From assembly GCA_008501705.1 (NCBI GenBank), contig QQUG01000040.1, positions 1-42,926 on the forward strand: 42,926 bases of DNA, read 5' to 3'. Origin of the DNA: Flavobacterium sp. (lineage in GTDB: Bacteria > Bacteroidota > Bacteroidia > Flavobacteriales > Flavobacteriaceae). Position numbers and translations under genes: made by a program. Positions 32,634 through 41,750 of this stretch are shown piece by piece (positions within the stretch are counted from its first letter, which is position 1; the number at the start of each line of letters is the position of its first letter). The notes beneath the pieces were generated by a model. The model was not told where the DNA came from and searched no databases. It worked only from the letters and a program-made list of their open reading frames with translations.

Positions 32634-33608
32634 ATGTATCCTTTAAACAGAAATAGAAGATTACGCAGTTCAGAAGCCATTAGAAGCCTTGTGAGAGAAA
32701 CCATAATTTCCCCGGATGATTTTCTGGTACCGCTTTTTGTGGTGGAAGGGAAGGGTGTAAAGGAAGAAATTTCTTCTATGCCGGGCTATTTCCGATATAG
32801 CCTGGACCTTCTGGACAAAGAGGCGAAGACGCTCTGGTCGATGGGGCTAAAAGCCGTTCTGCTTTTTGTAAAAGTAGCCGATGAACTCAAGGATAACACG
32901 GGAAAGGAAGCTTTAAATAAGAACGGATTAATGCAACGCGCCATAAAATCCGTGAAAAATGCGGTACCTGAGATGCTGGTAATGACCGATGTTGCTCTGG
33001 ACCCCTATTCTAACTATGGTCACGACGGAATTGTTTCCGAAGGAAAGATAATTAACGATGATACCAACGCCATCCTGGCCGAAATGTCCTTGTCTCATGC
33101 CATTGCTGGTGCCAATTTTGTTGCGCCCAGCGATATGATGGATGGGCGGGTGTTCGAAATTAGAACATTACTTGAAGACGAAGGATTCCACGAAACAGGG
33201 ATCATGAGCTATAGCGCTAAATATGCATCGGCATTCTATGGCCCGTTTCGGGACGCTTTGGATTCGGCGCCGGGCTTTGGAGACAAAAAAACCTATCAGA
33301 TGGATCCGGCAAATCGCCACGAAGCTATAAAGGAAACCCTCATGGATATTGAAGAAGGAGCCGATATAGTGATGGTGAAACCAGGATTGTGTTACCTGGA
33401 CATAGTAAGAGAGGTAAAAGATGCTATTGATGTACCATTAGCTGTGTACCAGGTAAGCGGAGAGTACGCCATGCTGAAGGCGGCAGCCGAAAAAGGCTGG
33501 CTGGATCACAACAGTGTCATGCTGGAACAAATTACTGCTATAAAGCGTGCCGGGGCGAATATAATTGCCAGTTATTTCGCGAAAGATGTGGTAAAGTTAA
33601 TCTCCTGA
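32634..33608 (+). CDS. hemB: Delta-aminolevulinic acid dehydratase (porphobilinogen synthase)
   Basis: This 324-residue enzyme condenses two 5-aminolevulinates into porphobilinogen. The Schiff-base lysines are Lys196 (SYSAKYASAFYGPFR) and Lys249 (MVKPGLCYLD). The metal site reads DVALDPYSNYGHDG (119-132), with Asp119, Asp123 and Asp131 where zinc enzymes have a cysteine triad, so by family knowledge this is the Mg2+-type enzyme, as in Pseudomonas. It is the last heme gene of the operon, 11 bases after hemF, followed by an 83-base spacer before the CNNM gene. Confidence 0.97.
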   Translation: MYPLNRNRRLRSSEAIRSLVRETIISPDDFLVPLFVVEGKGVKEEISSMPGYFRYSLDLLDKEAKTLWSMGLKAVLLFVKVADELKDNTGKEALNKNGLMQRAIKSVKNAVPEMLVMTDVALDPYSNYGHDGIVSEGKIINDDTNAILAEMSLSHAIAGANFVAPSDMMDGRVFEIRTLLEDEGFHETGIMSYSAKYASAFYGPFRDALDSAPGFGDKKTYQMDPANRHEAIKETLMDIEEGADIVMVKPGLCYLDIVREVKDAIDVPLAVYQVSGEYAMLKAAAEKGWLDHNSVMLEQITAIKRAGANIIASYFAKDVVKLIS

Positions 33609-33691
33609 TTCGCTGACGAAACGATAAATTTTTGCTGGAATTCGAACAGGGAGTTTCAGTAAAATTATAACTTGCAGGAAATTCAGACCGA

Positions 33692-34795
33692 ATGACCCTC
33701 TTAATTGTCTACGCATTACTTTCGATCTTCTTTTCCTTCCTTTGCTCTATTCTGGAAGCAGCTCTATTAAGCTTTACTCCTACTTTTTTAAAACTGAAGG
33801 ATGCTGAAGGCCATGGATATGCCAAAGCCCTGGTCCGGATGAAAAAGGATATCGATAAACCATTGATCGCTATTCTCACCATCAACACCATAGCTCACAC
33901 AGTGGGAGCAATCCTGGTAGGGGTAGAAGCCGAAAAACTTCCTTATAAGATAAATATATGGGGAGTGAATATAGTTGGGATCGTCTCTGCCGTAATGACC
34001 CTTCTTATCCTTATTGTCTCGGAGATCATACCTAAAACCATAGGTGCAACTTATTGGAAAAAGTTAGGTGGTTTTACTGCCATTAGCCTTAAGCTCATAA
34101 TCGCTCCCCTGAAATACACCGGGATATTATGGCTTCTTATGCTTACCACCAAGCTAATTGGTAAATCGGCTCATGTTAGCAATATGAGCAGGGAAGAATT
34201 TATGGCTATCACCGATGCTGCCGAAAAGGAGGGTGTCTTCGAAGAGAACGAAAGCGCTGTTATTAAGAATTTACTCATATTTAAGTCGGTACAAGCCAAG
34301 GACGTAATGACGCCTTTCCCTGTGGTGGTTTCGGAAGATGAACAAACCACTTTACAGGACTTCTATGAGGCCCACAACAACCTGAAATTCTCAAGGATCC
34401 CGGTCTTCAATGAAAAAACCCATAATATTACGGGTTTTGTGCTAAAGGATGATATCCTTGAAGAGATCGTACAGGAAAAAGGAGACAAGGTTCTCTCCGA
34501 TATACGGCGAGATATATTTGTTGTTGATGCAGAGAAACCCATACCAGAGCTATTTGAGAATTTTATTAAACGGCGAGGCCATATCGCGCTCGTGGTAGAC
34601 GAGTTTGGTAATACCATTGGTATTGTTACCATGGAAGATATTATTGAAACCTTGTTAGGCCTTGAAATAATGGACGAGAGCGATACCATTGAAGATATGC
34701 AGGTCCAGGCACGCAAGAATTGGGAAAGACGTGCTAAACGTATGGGTATTCAACTTACCGAAACAGAACAGGAAGACGAGGAATCCTCTGAATAG
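33692..34795 (+). CDS. CNNM/DUF21 and CBS-domain membrane protein (hemolysin-family)
   Basis: This 367-residue protein has an N-terminal CNNM (DUF21) transmembrane domain (about 1-150, three to four helices, with TINTIAHTVGA and SEIIPKTIGA motifs) and a cytoplasmic CBS pair (about 200-330; VMTPFPVV, then IALVVDEFGNTIGIVTMEDIIE). The C-terminal CorC/HlyC transporter-associated domain present in longer relatives is absent; the protein ends in an acidic tail. The family is implicated in Mg2+/Co2+ transport, and the 'hemolysin' name is historical. It follows hemB on the same strand and converges with the hybrid kinase, with no terminator hairpin in the nine-base gap. Confidence 0.92.
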   Translation: MTLLIVYALLSIFFSFLCSILEAALLSFTPTFLKLKDAEGHGYAKALVRMKKDIDKPLIAILTINTIAHTVGAILVGVEAEKLPYKINIWGVNIVGIVSAVMTLLILIVSEIIPKTIGATYWKKLGGFTAISLKLIIAPLKYTGILWLLMLTTKLIGKSAHVSNMSREEFMAITDAAEKEGVFEENESAVIKNLLIFKSVQAKDVMTPFPVVVSEDEQTTLQDFYEAHNNLKFSRIPVFNEKTHNITGFVLKDDILEEIVQEKGDKVLSDIRRDIFVVDAEKPIPELFENFIKRRGHIALVVDEFGNTIGIVTMEDIIETLLGLEIMDESDTIEDMQVQARKNWERRAKRMGIQLTETEQEDEESSE

Positions 34796-34804
34796 TGCGT
34801 GCTG

Positions 34805-37048
34805 TTAAAACGTCTCGTTATGTTTAACTGCAGCACTCAAATTTCTGAAAAGCGTATTTAGAAATTGAGAAACATCATACGGTTTATGGATGATATCATT
34901 CATCCCCGAATCCAGGATGGATTTCCGCATTTCGGCAACCTCAACAGCTGTTAGAGCAACAATAGGTGTGTTTTGATCGAATTTTCTGATAACCTTTGTT
35001 GCTTCTATTCCACTCATTCGCGGCATATGGATGTCCATCAGGATAAGATCAAATTTACCTTTCCTCGCCAGCGCAATAGCCTCTTCTCCATCATTGGCCA
35101 GTGAACACTGAAAATTACGCGTTTCCAGTATTTTCTGTGTGATCTTTTGGTTGATCTTATTGTCATCTACCACGAGAATATGAAAATTGTCGAAGAAATG
35201 TTCCTCGGCAGTAAGGGTTTCATAGGTTTCATCGCTCAATTCACGGGCTTCGGCTGCAGATGTTGTAACAGCCTCCATTTCTATCTCGAATGAAAAAGTC
35301 GCTCCGGCACCTAATTCACTATCTAGCCTTATTTCACTATCAAAAACACTGAGTAGTTTCTTAACAATAGATAATCCTAAGCCGGTACCCTGATAATTGT
35401 AATTTTTGTTTTCCATTTGGGAGAATTCCTCGAAGATCGCATTTTTTTGTTCCTTCGGAATTCCAATCCCGTCGTCTTTAACTTCAAAGTAAACCTTGTA
35501 ATTACCGGATTTGGTTTCGCTCATATTATGAATGGTCACCCAAATATTTCCATTTTCGTTAAACTTTACCGCATTCCCAATCAGGTTCATTAGTATCTGT
35601 GATAATCGTACCGAATCGCTTACGAAGGAATCGGGTAAGCCGCTATCGATTCGTAAATGCAACTGATTGTTGTTTTGTTCCAGGCCGAAGGCAAAGGACC
35701 GGATGATATTATTCATCAAAGTGCCCATGTGAAAAGCATTATATTCCAGCCTGATGCCATTGGCTTCAATCTTATTGAGCGTAAGCACATCATTAATGAG
35801 CGCAAGCAGGTAATCTGCCGAAAATTTCAGTGATTGAAGGTCATTGCGGTGATCATTTAATTTTTTATTGTCCAGTAGTAATGATGATATCCCAATAACA
35901 CCATACAACGGCGTTCTAAGCTCGTGACTTACGGTAGAAAAGAATTGTGTTTTCAGTAAGGAAAGTTTCTCTGCCTTCTCTTTGGCCATGGTAAGCTCTA
36001 TATTCTTATCGTGTAACTTGCTAATAAACCGTTTCCTTGCTTTAAGCGATTTGTAGAAAACGATAAGCGCACTAAAAAGAATTATTAAAGCAACGGCAAA
36101 TATTACCACTAAAAGACGAGATTTTGCCACCAATCTGTCTGCATACATCTGCTCATTCCTGGCCACTGCAAGATCGTTCTGATATTGTTGTAATTCGAAT
36201 TTCGCTGTGGCTTCGTTGAGCTGAGCCTCCATCTGGTGTTTGTGTAATCTGTCCTTAAATTCGAGTTGTTTTAGTAAACTCGAATTAGCCAATGCCGTGT
36301 CTCCAGAGTTCGTATACAGTTTTGCGAGATACTCATACGAGGTTGCAGCCTGTTCCAGGTAATTGCCTTTAACCGCCCTGGCTGCTGTATCTTCCAGAAG
36401 GCTTATTGCCTCGGAGGAAGCGGGATCTTTATAGAAATAGTATCTCCCAAATAATATGTCGAGATTAATAAGAAACAGCGGGTGCTGCTTCTTTTGTTTG
36501 CTTAGTTCTTTTGTTTTCTGAAGATATGGCAATGCCGCCTCCGGTCGTTCTACATCCAGGTAGGTCCAGCCTATGTTCATATATAAGGTGAGGTTCTCAT
36601 AGTCATCCAACCCTGCTCTTTGATTCACTTTAATTCCTTCTTTGTACAGCGTTATGGTTTTTAAGTATCTGGAAGGATCCTCGGCGTATACATTGGCCAG
36701 ATCGTTATAACCCCAGGAAATAAGGCTGTCGCTCTTGATCTCGAGGGCATGTTGCAACGCCTTTTCAAAATAGATCCTGCTATGTGCCGTGTCTTTTACA
36801 GAATTATGAATGCTTCCCAATTTGTTATACGCCCTGAAGATATAGTAGTCGTCACCAACTGCACGGGCCTCGTTTAAAAGGGATAAACAGGATTCCAGTG
36901 CCTTTTTATACTCATATTCGTAATATTGGGTATAGGCTTCATCCAATAGTTCTTCCAATCTATCGGTCTGGGTAGAGGGATTCTGTGCAAATAAAACAGG
37001 TGCACAGCAACATAATATGAGTAGCTGTAAAGTAGGTTGTAGCCTCAT
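34805..37048 (-). CDS. TPR-containing hybrid sensor histidine kinase / response regulator
   Basis: This 747-residue protein has a signal peptide (1-21), a periplasmic TPR array (about 25-290, at least five helical repeats), a coiled-coil stretch, a transmembrane helix (about 312-335), HisKA with His375 (TVSHELRTPLYGVIG), an ATPase domain (NLIGNAVKFNENG, DDGIGIP, GTGLGLSIVKKLL) and a C-terminal receiver domain (about 618-735) with phospho-acceptor Asp672 (LILMDIHMP) and Lys in HKPYD. The architecture is common in Bacteroidota, with the TPR part presumably sensing an envelope partner. There is no separate DNA-binding output; the signal must pass through another protein. It diverges from the alkyltransferase gene; a TATCTTTA at 37075-37082 may be its -7 element. 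Confidence 0.95.
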   Translation of the reverse strand: MRLQPTLQLLILCCCAPVLFAQNPSTQTDRLEELLDEAYTQYYEYEYKKALESCLSLLNEARAVGDDYYIFRAYNKLGSIHNSVKDTAHSRIYFEKALQHALEIKSDSLISWGYNDLANVYAEDPSRYLKTITLYKEGIKVNQRAGLDDYENLTLYMNIGWTYLDVERPEAALPYLQKTKELSKQKKQHPLFLINLDILFGRYYFYKDPASSEAISLLEDTAARAVKGNYLEQAATSYEYLAKLYTNSGDTALANSSLLKQLEFKDRLHKHQMEAQLNEATAKFELQQYQNDLAVARNEQMYADRLVAKSRLLVVIFAVALIILFSALIVFYKSLKARKRFISKLHDKNIELTMAKEKAEKLSLLKTQFFSTVSHELRTPLYGVIGISSLLLDNKKLNDHRNDLQSLKFSADYLLALINDVLTLNKIEANGIRLEYNAFHMGTLMNNIIRSFAFGLEQNNNQLHLRIDSGLPDSFVSDSVRLSQILMNLIGNAVKFNENGNIWVTIHNMSETKSGNYKVYFEVKDDGIGIPKEQKNAIFEEFSQMENKNYNYQGTGLGLSIVKKLLSVFDSEIRLDSELGAGATFSFEIEMEAVTTSAAEARELSDETYETLTAEEHFFDNFHILVVDDNKINQKITQKILETRNFQCSLANDGEEAIALARKGKFDLILMDIHMPRMSGIEATKVIRKFDQNTPIVALTAVEVAEMRKSILDSGMNDIIHKPYDVSQFLNTLFRNLSAAVKHNETF

Positions 37049-37130
37049 TTTTAATTATTTGGGGGGGCTAAATCTAAAGATAAAATTGTTATAATTCTAA
37101 CTTTTAAGCTGTAAAACGGGGAATTCCCAT

Positions 37131-37150
37131 GAAAATACGTGAAAATACGT
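37131..37150. repeat. Tandem 10-bp repeat upstream of the alkyltransferase gene
   Basis: GAAAATACGT occurs twice head-to-tail (37131-37140 and 37141-37150), directly before TACATTCG (37150-37157), a degenerate -7 box of the DNA alkyltransferase gene. Two direct repeats one helical turn apart fit an activator site. Confidence 0.5.
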
Positions 37151-37162
37151 ACATTCGTAGCT

Positions 37163-37636
37163 ATGATGATCACCTGCCTCGAAACACCCCTGGGAACCCT
37201 TCAAATAAGTGGTGATATACAAGGAATTTCGGAAGTAAAATTTACCGACAAACCAATGATGTCGGTCGATGAGACGCCTCAATTGCTCGAGGAGGCTGTT
37301 CAGCAGTTGAAAGAATATTTCAGTAAATCACGAACCCAATTCAGCTTAAAATTGAATCCGCAGGGAACCGAATTTCAAAAAAAGGTATGGAACACCCTGC
37401 AAACTGTCGATTTTGGTAAAACCAGGACATATCAGCAGATCGCTAACACCTTGGGTGACCCTAAGGTAATTCGGGCAGCTGCCTCGGCTAACGGAAGAAA
37501 TCCCATCGCTATTATAATTCCCTGCCACCGTATAATTGGATCGGATGGTTCGCTTACGGGTTATGCCGGAGGATTGCATCGAAAAAAGTGGCTGCTGGAA
37601 CATGAAAGTCCGATAAAACAAGGAGAATTATTCTAA
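37163..37636 (+). CDS. ogt: Methylated-DNA-[protein]-cysteine S-methyltransferase
   Basis: This 157-residue suicide repair protein transfers alkyl groups from O6-alkylguanine to its own cysteine. The acceptor is Cys121 in IIPCHRIIGSDG; the helix-turn-helix FQKKVWNTLQTVDFGKTRTY with TRTY and the SANGRNP stretch are diagnostic. It lacks an Ada regulatory domain, so Ogt/AGT type fits; the symbol is by family. I start it at the first ATG of the ATGATG at 37163, which follows a -7-like TACATTCG; a GTG/ATG-type start eight codons upstream lies within the tandem repeat. A serine hydrolase follows after eight bases and is probably cotranscribed. Confidence 0.93.
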   Translation: MMITCLETPLGTLQISGDIQGISEVKFTDKPMMSVDETPQLLEEAVQQLKEYFSKSRTQFSLKLNPQGTEFQKKVWNTLQTVDFGKTRTYQQIANTLGDPKVIRAAASANGRNPIAIIIPCHRIIGSDGSLTGYAGGLHRKKWLLEHESPIKQGELF

Positions 37637-37644
37637 AAACCCCT

Positions 37645-38805
37645 ATGAAATACCTTAAGAAATTTTTTAAATGGCTGCTAATCCTAATTATTCTTTTAGT
37701 GGCTGTCCTATATATTACAGACACCGATTATTTATTGAAAGCTGTACGTACCATCTATCTTAACGGACATTCTACGGCCTTCCTGGAAGACTATAAATAC
37801 TTCGATAACAGCGTGATAGAGGCAGGTGAAATACAACCCTGGCCAGAGCATGAAGATTATAATTTGGTAGAAGAAACCGAGGTTCTTAAAAAAACTAATA
37901 CCGAGCTTGGTACGGTAGCCTATCTCATTATAAAGAACGACAGTATTTGGTATGAGGCCTATTACGATGGCTATGGAAAAGATTCGCAGTCCAATTCGTT
38001 CTCCATGGTAAAAAGTATGGTTTCGGGTATGATGGGGAAGGCGATTATGGAAGGATACCTGAAAGGGCTGGATCAACCTGTAGCCGATTTCTTTCCCGAA
38101 TTTAGTGAAGGAATGGCTGCCCGCACTACGGTTGGCGACCTATCGTCCATGGCTTCCGGTACAAATTGGGATGAAGCTTATTACTCTCCCTTTTCTATCA
38201 CTACCCGGGCTTATTTCGACGACGACCTGAAAAAAGTGATCCGTGGGTTGAAAGTAGTAGAGGAACCGGGGCAAAAATTTAAATATGCCAGTGGCGATAC
38301 TCAGCTTTTGGCCATGGTCCTGGAAAAAGCAACCGGCAAACCCCTTAACGAATATTTAAGCGAATCGTTCTGGAAACCTTTAGGCGCCAGTAAGGATGCG
38401 CCGTGGCAACTGGACAGTGAAGAAGGCGGGATGGTAAAAGCATATTGTTGTGTTGCCGGGAATGCACGTGATTTTGCTCGATATGGGAAATTGTTCAAAG
38501 ATCATGGAAAATGGCGGGGAAAACAATTGCTGGACTCCTCCTTTGTTGCATTATCGCTACGCCCCAGATTTGAGGAAAGTCCACAGTATGGCTACGGCTG
38601 GTGGTTTTATACGAGCCCCGAAGGCAAGTCTTTCTATATGATGCGCGGACATTTAGGTCAATATGTTATAGTAAACAGGGAGGACAATGTTATGATCGTG
38701 AGATTAGGGCGTAGTAAAAGCGATAATAAGGGTATTGGCGTATTTACCAAAGACATTGATATATATATCGATGAGGCCTATAAAATGCTAAAGGCAGGTT
38801 CCTGA
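37645..38805 (+). CDS. Serine hydrolase of the beta-lactamase/PBP superfamily
   Basis: This 386-residue protein has an N-terminal membrane anchor or uncleaved signal (about 8-25), then a class C beta-lactamase-like hydrolase fold. The catalytic SxxK is Ser120-Met-Val-Lys123, the YxS/N motif is Tyr214-Ala-Ser216 (FKYASGDTQ), and the third conserved motif is probably His336-Leu-Gly338 (MRGHLGQYV), in place of KTG. This HxG form is common in esterase/peptidase members, so antibiotic hydrolysis should not be assumed. Substrate is unknown. It starts eight bases after the alkyltransferase gene. Confidence 0.92.
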   Translation: MKYLKKFFKWLLILIILLVAVLYITDTDYLLKAVRTIYLNGHSTAFLEDYKYFDNSVIEAGEIQPWPEHEDYNLVEETEVLKKTNTELGTVAYLIIKNDSIWYEAYYDGYGKDSQSNSFSMVKSMVSGMMGKAIMEGYLKGLDQPVADFFPEFSEGMAARTTVGDLSSMASGTNWDEAYYSPFSITTRAYFDDDLKKVIRGLKVVEEPGQKFKYASGDTQLLAMVLEKATGKPLNEYLSESFWKPLGASKDAPWQLDSEEGGMVKAYCCVAGNARDFARYGKLFKDHGKWRGKQLLDSSFVALSLRPRFEESPQYGYGWWFYTSPEGKSFYMMRGHLGQYVIVNREDNVMIVRLGRSKSDNKGIGVFTKDIDIYIDEAYKMLKAGS

Positions 38806-38813
38806 TAATTTTG
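38806..38813 (+). promoter_or_regulatory. Putative -7 element of the exonuclease gene
   Basis: TAATTTTG is an exact TAnnTTTG beginning right after the stop codon of the serine hydrolase gene, 37 bases upstream of the ATG at 38851. Confidence 0.5.
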
Positions 38814-38850
38814 TAAATTTAGGTGGCTCCCCAATAAATTCCCTTCAACT

Positions 38851-39564
38851 ATGTTACAGCGAATAAATCCTGAACACCTATTGTTTCTGGATATTGAGAC
38901 CGTCCCCCAATACCCTTCTTACGATCTATTAGATGAAACCTCCAAACAACTATGGGAGTTAAAGTCGAAGTATCAGCGGAAAGAGGATTTCACGGCCGAA
39001 GAATTTTACGACCGCGCCGGTATCTGGGCCGAATTTGGAAGGATAATTTGTATTTCTGCCGGTTATTTTTCAATAAAGAATGACCTTAGACACTTTCGCG
39101 TTACTAGTTTTCACGGGGATGAAAAACATATTCTCAAAGAATTTGGCGGTTTGCTTCAATCCCATTTCAACAGGCCTTATCACCTCTTGTGTGCCCATAA
39201 TGGCAAGGAATTCGACTTCCCTTATATCGCCAGGAGAATGATCATTCACCAAATGAAACTTCCCGATAAGTTAAATCTCTTCGGAAAAAAACCATGGGAA
39301 GTACCGCATCTGGACACCCTTGAATTATGGAAGTTTGGGGACTATAAAACATTTACCTCCCTGAAACTCATGACCCATGTGCTGGGCATCCCTTCTCCTA
39401 AAGACGATATAGACGGCAGCCAGGTTCGCGATGTTTTTTATGAGGAAAACGATATAGATCGCATTATAAAATATTGCGAGAAGGATACGATTGCCGTGGC
39501 GCAGATCTTTTTAAGATTACGCAATGAGCCCATTCTTAAAGAAGATGAGATTCTCTCTGTTTAA
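38851..39564 (+). CDS. Predicted 3'-5' exonuclease, DNA polymerase B-like
   Basis: This 237-residue protein is a DEDD-type exonuclease domain without a polymerase. Motif I is FLDIETVPQ (Asp14, Glu16), motif II is CAHNGKEFDFPYIARR, and motif III is IKYCEKDTIAVAQIFLRL, with a Tyr-x3-Asp-like arrangement. It matches the PolB-type 'exonuclease 2' family found as a stand-alone protein in many bacteria; the role in DNA repair or RNA processing is not established. It has a promoter of its own just upstream. Confidence 0.9.
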   Translation: MLQRINPEHLLFLDIETVPQYPSYDLLDETSKQLWELKSKYQRKEDFTAEEFYDRAGIWAEFGRIICISAGYFSIKNDLRHFRVTSFHGDEKHILKEFGGLLQSHFNRPYHLLCAHNGKEFDFPYIARRMIIHQMKLPDKLNLFGKKPWEVPHLDTLELWKFGDYKTFTSLKLMTHVLGIPSPKDDIDGSQVRDVFYEENDIDRIIKYCEKDTIAVAQIFLRLRNEPILKEDEILSV

Positions 39565-39609
39565 AGTTCTGTTTTTTGTAGTTTTACCAAAGTCAATAAA
39601 TCAAGAACT

Positions 39610-40005
39610 ATGAAAAAGTATCAAAATACGGTTAAACTTGCTTTTGGGATCTTGCTGATGTTAAGCTTTACATTGAATATTTCCTGCAGAGAGGACGCCA
39701 AAAAAGAAGAAAGCACGACTCAAAAGACATCGGTTGAAACCAATAATGCAACCACAAATAAAACGCCTGCTACTAACGAGAATATCGCTAAAAATCCTGC
39801 TCACGGACAGCCGGGACATCGTTGTGATATCCCTATTGGCGCTCCCTTAAACTCACCTCCCGTACAAAAAAGTACAGGTTCTCCCGTGATCAATAGTGGA
39901 AGTGGCTCTCCTGTACAATCTAATTCGGGAAGCACAGCCAAGATAAATCCACCTCATGGACAACCGGGACATCGATGTGATGTAAAAGTTGGTGATCCGT
40001 TGTAA
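39610..40005 (+). CDS. Small lipoprotein with two HGQPGHRCD repeats (unknown function)
   Basis: This 131-residue predicted lipoprotein (signal ending LNISC, Cys26) has a low-complexity Ser/Thr/Asn/Pro body and two nearly identical 19-residue repeats at 62-80 and 113-131, each containing NPxHGQPGHRCD and ending in a G-x-PL tail; 14 of 19 positions are the same. The second repeat forms the extreme C-terminus. The His-x4-His and Cys of each repeat could bind a metal ion or heme. I have seen this motif in other Flavobacteriia proteins of unknown function, from memory only. It is 46 bases after the exonuclease gene and 37 before the ABC gene on the same strand. Confidence 0.82.
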   Translation: MKKYQNTVKLAFGILLMLSFTLNISCREDAKKEESTTQKTSVETNNATTNKTPATNENIAKNPAHGQPGHRCDIPIGAPLNSPPVQKSTGSPVINSGSGSPVQSNSGSTAKINPPHGQPGHRCDVKVGDPL

Positions 40006-40042
40006 ACAACTTGTCTTTACAGACGATCAATGAGGTTGAGAA

Positions 40043-41731
40043 ATGGATAAAAAAAGCCTGTTAGAGGTTAAGGATCTTAAGGTTTCCTTCGGAAAGGCTA
40101 AAAACGCTGTTGAAGTTATTCATTCTGTTTCCTTTGGTCTTTCTGAAAACGAGATACTGGGGATTGTAGGTGAGTCCGGTTCAGGAAAATCTGTTACCTC
40201 TCTTGCCATCGCAGGTCTGCTTCCGAAGAAAACTTCTCATATTGAAGGCAGTATTCAATTTCAGGGGAAAGAACTTCTGCAGCTGAAACCTTCAGAATTT
40301 CAGAAAATAAGAGGAAGAGAGATCGCTATGATCTTTCAGGAGCCCATGAGTGCTCTAAATCCGTCGTTGCGTTGCGGCTACCAGGTTTCAGAAATTCTTA
40401 AACACCATCTCAAGTATTCTAATTCCGAAGCAAAAAAAGAAACCCTGAAACTCTTTGAACGGGTAAAACTTCCGCGCCCTGCAGAGCTGTATAACCGCTA
40501 TCCGCATCAAATTAGCGGAGGGCAAATGCAACGTGTAATGATCGCCATGGCCATTGCCTGCAAACCCAAGTTACTTATTGCCGATGAACCTACAACGGCA
40601 CTGGATGTTACCGTTCAGAAAGAAATTATGCAGCTTCTAAAAGACCTGCAACAGGAAACCGGGATGAGTTTACTGTTTATCTCACACGATCTAAGCCTGG
40701 TTTCCGAAATTGCCGACAAGGTATTGGTGATGTTCCGTGGGGATATAGTAGAACAAGGCAGTGTATATCAGATCTTCAAAACACCTCAACACTCTTATAC
40801 CAGGGCATTACTGGCAGCCAGGCCAGTGTTGGACAAGCGGCTCGCCAAACTCCCAACCATTGCCTCTCTTGAGAACAAGAATTTCCAGGCCCGTGAAATT
40901 ACCGCGCAGCAGCGTGCCCTTCGACACAAGGATTTATATACCAAGGCACCACTTTTGGAAGTAAAGAATGTTAAGAAGGAATTCTACTCCAGCGGAGGAT
41001 GGTTTCGGCCAAAACGTGTTACCCGGGCGGTAGACGATGTAAGTTTTAGTGTCTTTGAAGGCGAGACCCTGGGCCTGGTAGGCGAATCAGGCTGTGGAAA
41101 ATCTACTTTGGGCCGGGCGATAATGTTACTGGACAAGCCTACTTCGGGGACTATAAAATACAGAGGGAGAAGGTTGAACGATCTATCTAAAGGTGAGGAG
41201 CGCAACCTGCGAAAGGAGATCCAATTGATCTTCCAGGACCCTTTTGCCTCATTAAATCCCAGGCTTCCTATTGGGCAGGCCCTTGTGGAACCAATGAAAG
41301 TGCATAAGATCGGGAACTCCAAAAAAGACCGGGAGGAAAGGGCCAGGGAGCTTCTTGAACGAGTGGGACTGGATGCCAGTTACTACAACCGATATCCACA
41401 TGAACTTTCGGGAGGACAACGCCAACGGGTAGGAATAGCCAGGACCATCGCCCTGGGACCAAAACTTGTAATATGCGACGAGTCTGTATCTGCGCTGGAC
41501 ATTTCTGTACAGGCTCAGGTACTAAATCTACTTAACGAACTCAAGGAGGATTTTGGGTTCACCTATATCTTTATCTCGCACGACCTTGCTGTGGTGAAGT
41601 ATATGTCGGATCAATTACTTGTTATGAATTCAGGAAAGATTGAAGAGATGGGCGATGCCGATGAGATCTATGCTAATCCCACCCGTGAGTACACCAGGAA
41701 ACTTATCGATGCCATTCCGAAGGGGCTTTAA
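40043..41731 (+). CDS. ABC transporter ATP-binding protein with two ATPase domains (peptide/nickel type)
   Basis: This 562-residue cytoplasmic protein fuses DppD-like and DppF-like ATPases. Domain 1 has Walker A GESGSGKS (43-50), signature ISGGQ (157-161) and Walker B LLIADEP (177-183). Domain 2 has Walker A GESGCGKS (347-354), signature LSGGQ (455-459) and Walker B LVICDES (475-481), where Ser replaces the usual Pro. Each ends with the C-terminal oligopeptide/dipeptide extension (HSYTRALLAA; REYTRKLIDA). Oligopeptide, dipeptide or nickel import is the family role, though the GsiA/YejF-type double ATPase can also serve other substrates. Permeases and binding protein are not in the window. Confidence 0.94.
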   Translation: MDKKSLLEVKDLKVSFGKAKNAVEVIHSVSFGLSENEILGIVGESGSGKSVTSLAIAGLLPKKTSHIEGSIQFQGKELLQLKPSEFQKIRGREIAMIFQEPMSALNPSLRCGYQVSEILKHHLKYSNSEAKKETLKLFERVKLPRPAELYNRYPHQISGGQMQRVMIAMAIACKPKLLIADEPTTALDVTVQKEIMQLLKDLQQETGMSLLFISHDLSLVSEIADKVLVMFRGDIVEQGSVYQIFKTPQHSYTRALLAARPVLDKRLAKLPTIASLENKNFQAREITAQQRALRHKDLYTKAPLLEVKNVKKEFYSSGGWFRPKRVTRAVDDVSFSVFEGETLGLVGESGCGKSTLGRAIMLLDKPTSGTIKYRGRRLNDLSKGEERNLRKEIQLIFQDPFASLNPRLPIGQALVEPMKVHKIGNSKKDREERARELLERVGLDASYYNRYPHELSGGQRQRVGIARTIALGPKLVICDESVSALDISVQAQVLNLLNELKEDFGFTYIFISHDLAVVKYMSDQLLVMNSGKIEEMGDADEIYANPTREYTRKLIDAIPKGL

Positions 41732-41750
41732 ATATTTCAAAAATGAGAAT

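Noticed and set aside
33609-33691. Possible promoter before the CNNM gene (TATAACTTG)
   Set aside because: Poor match to TAnnTTTG and wrong spacing from the nearest TTTG; not supported.
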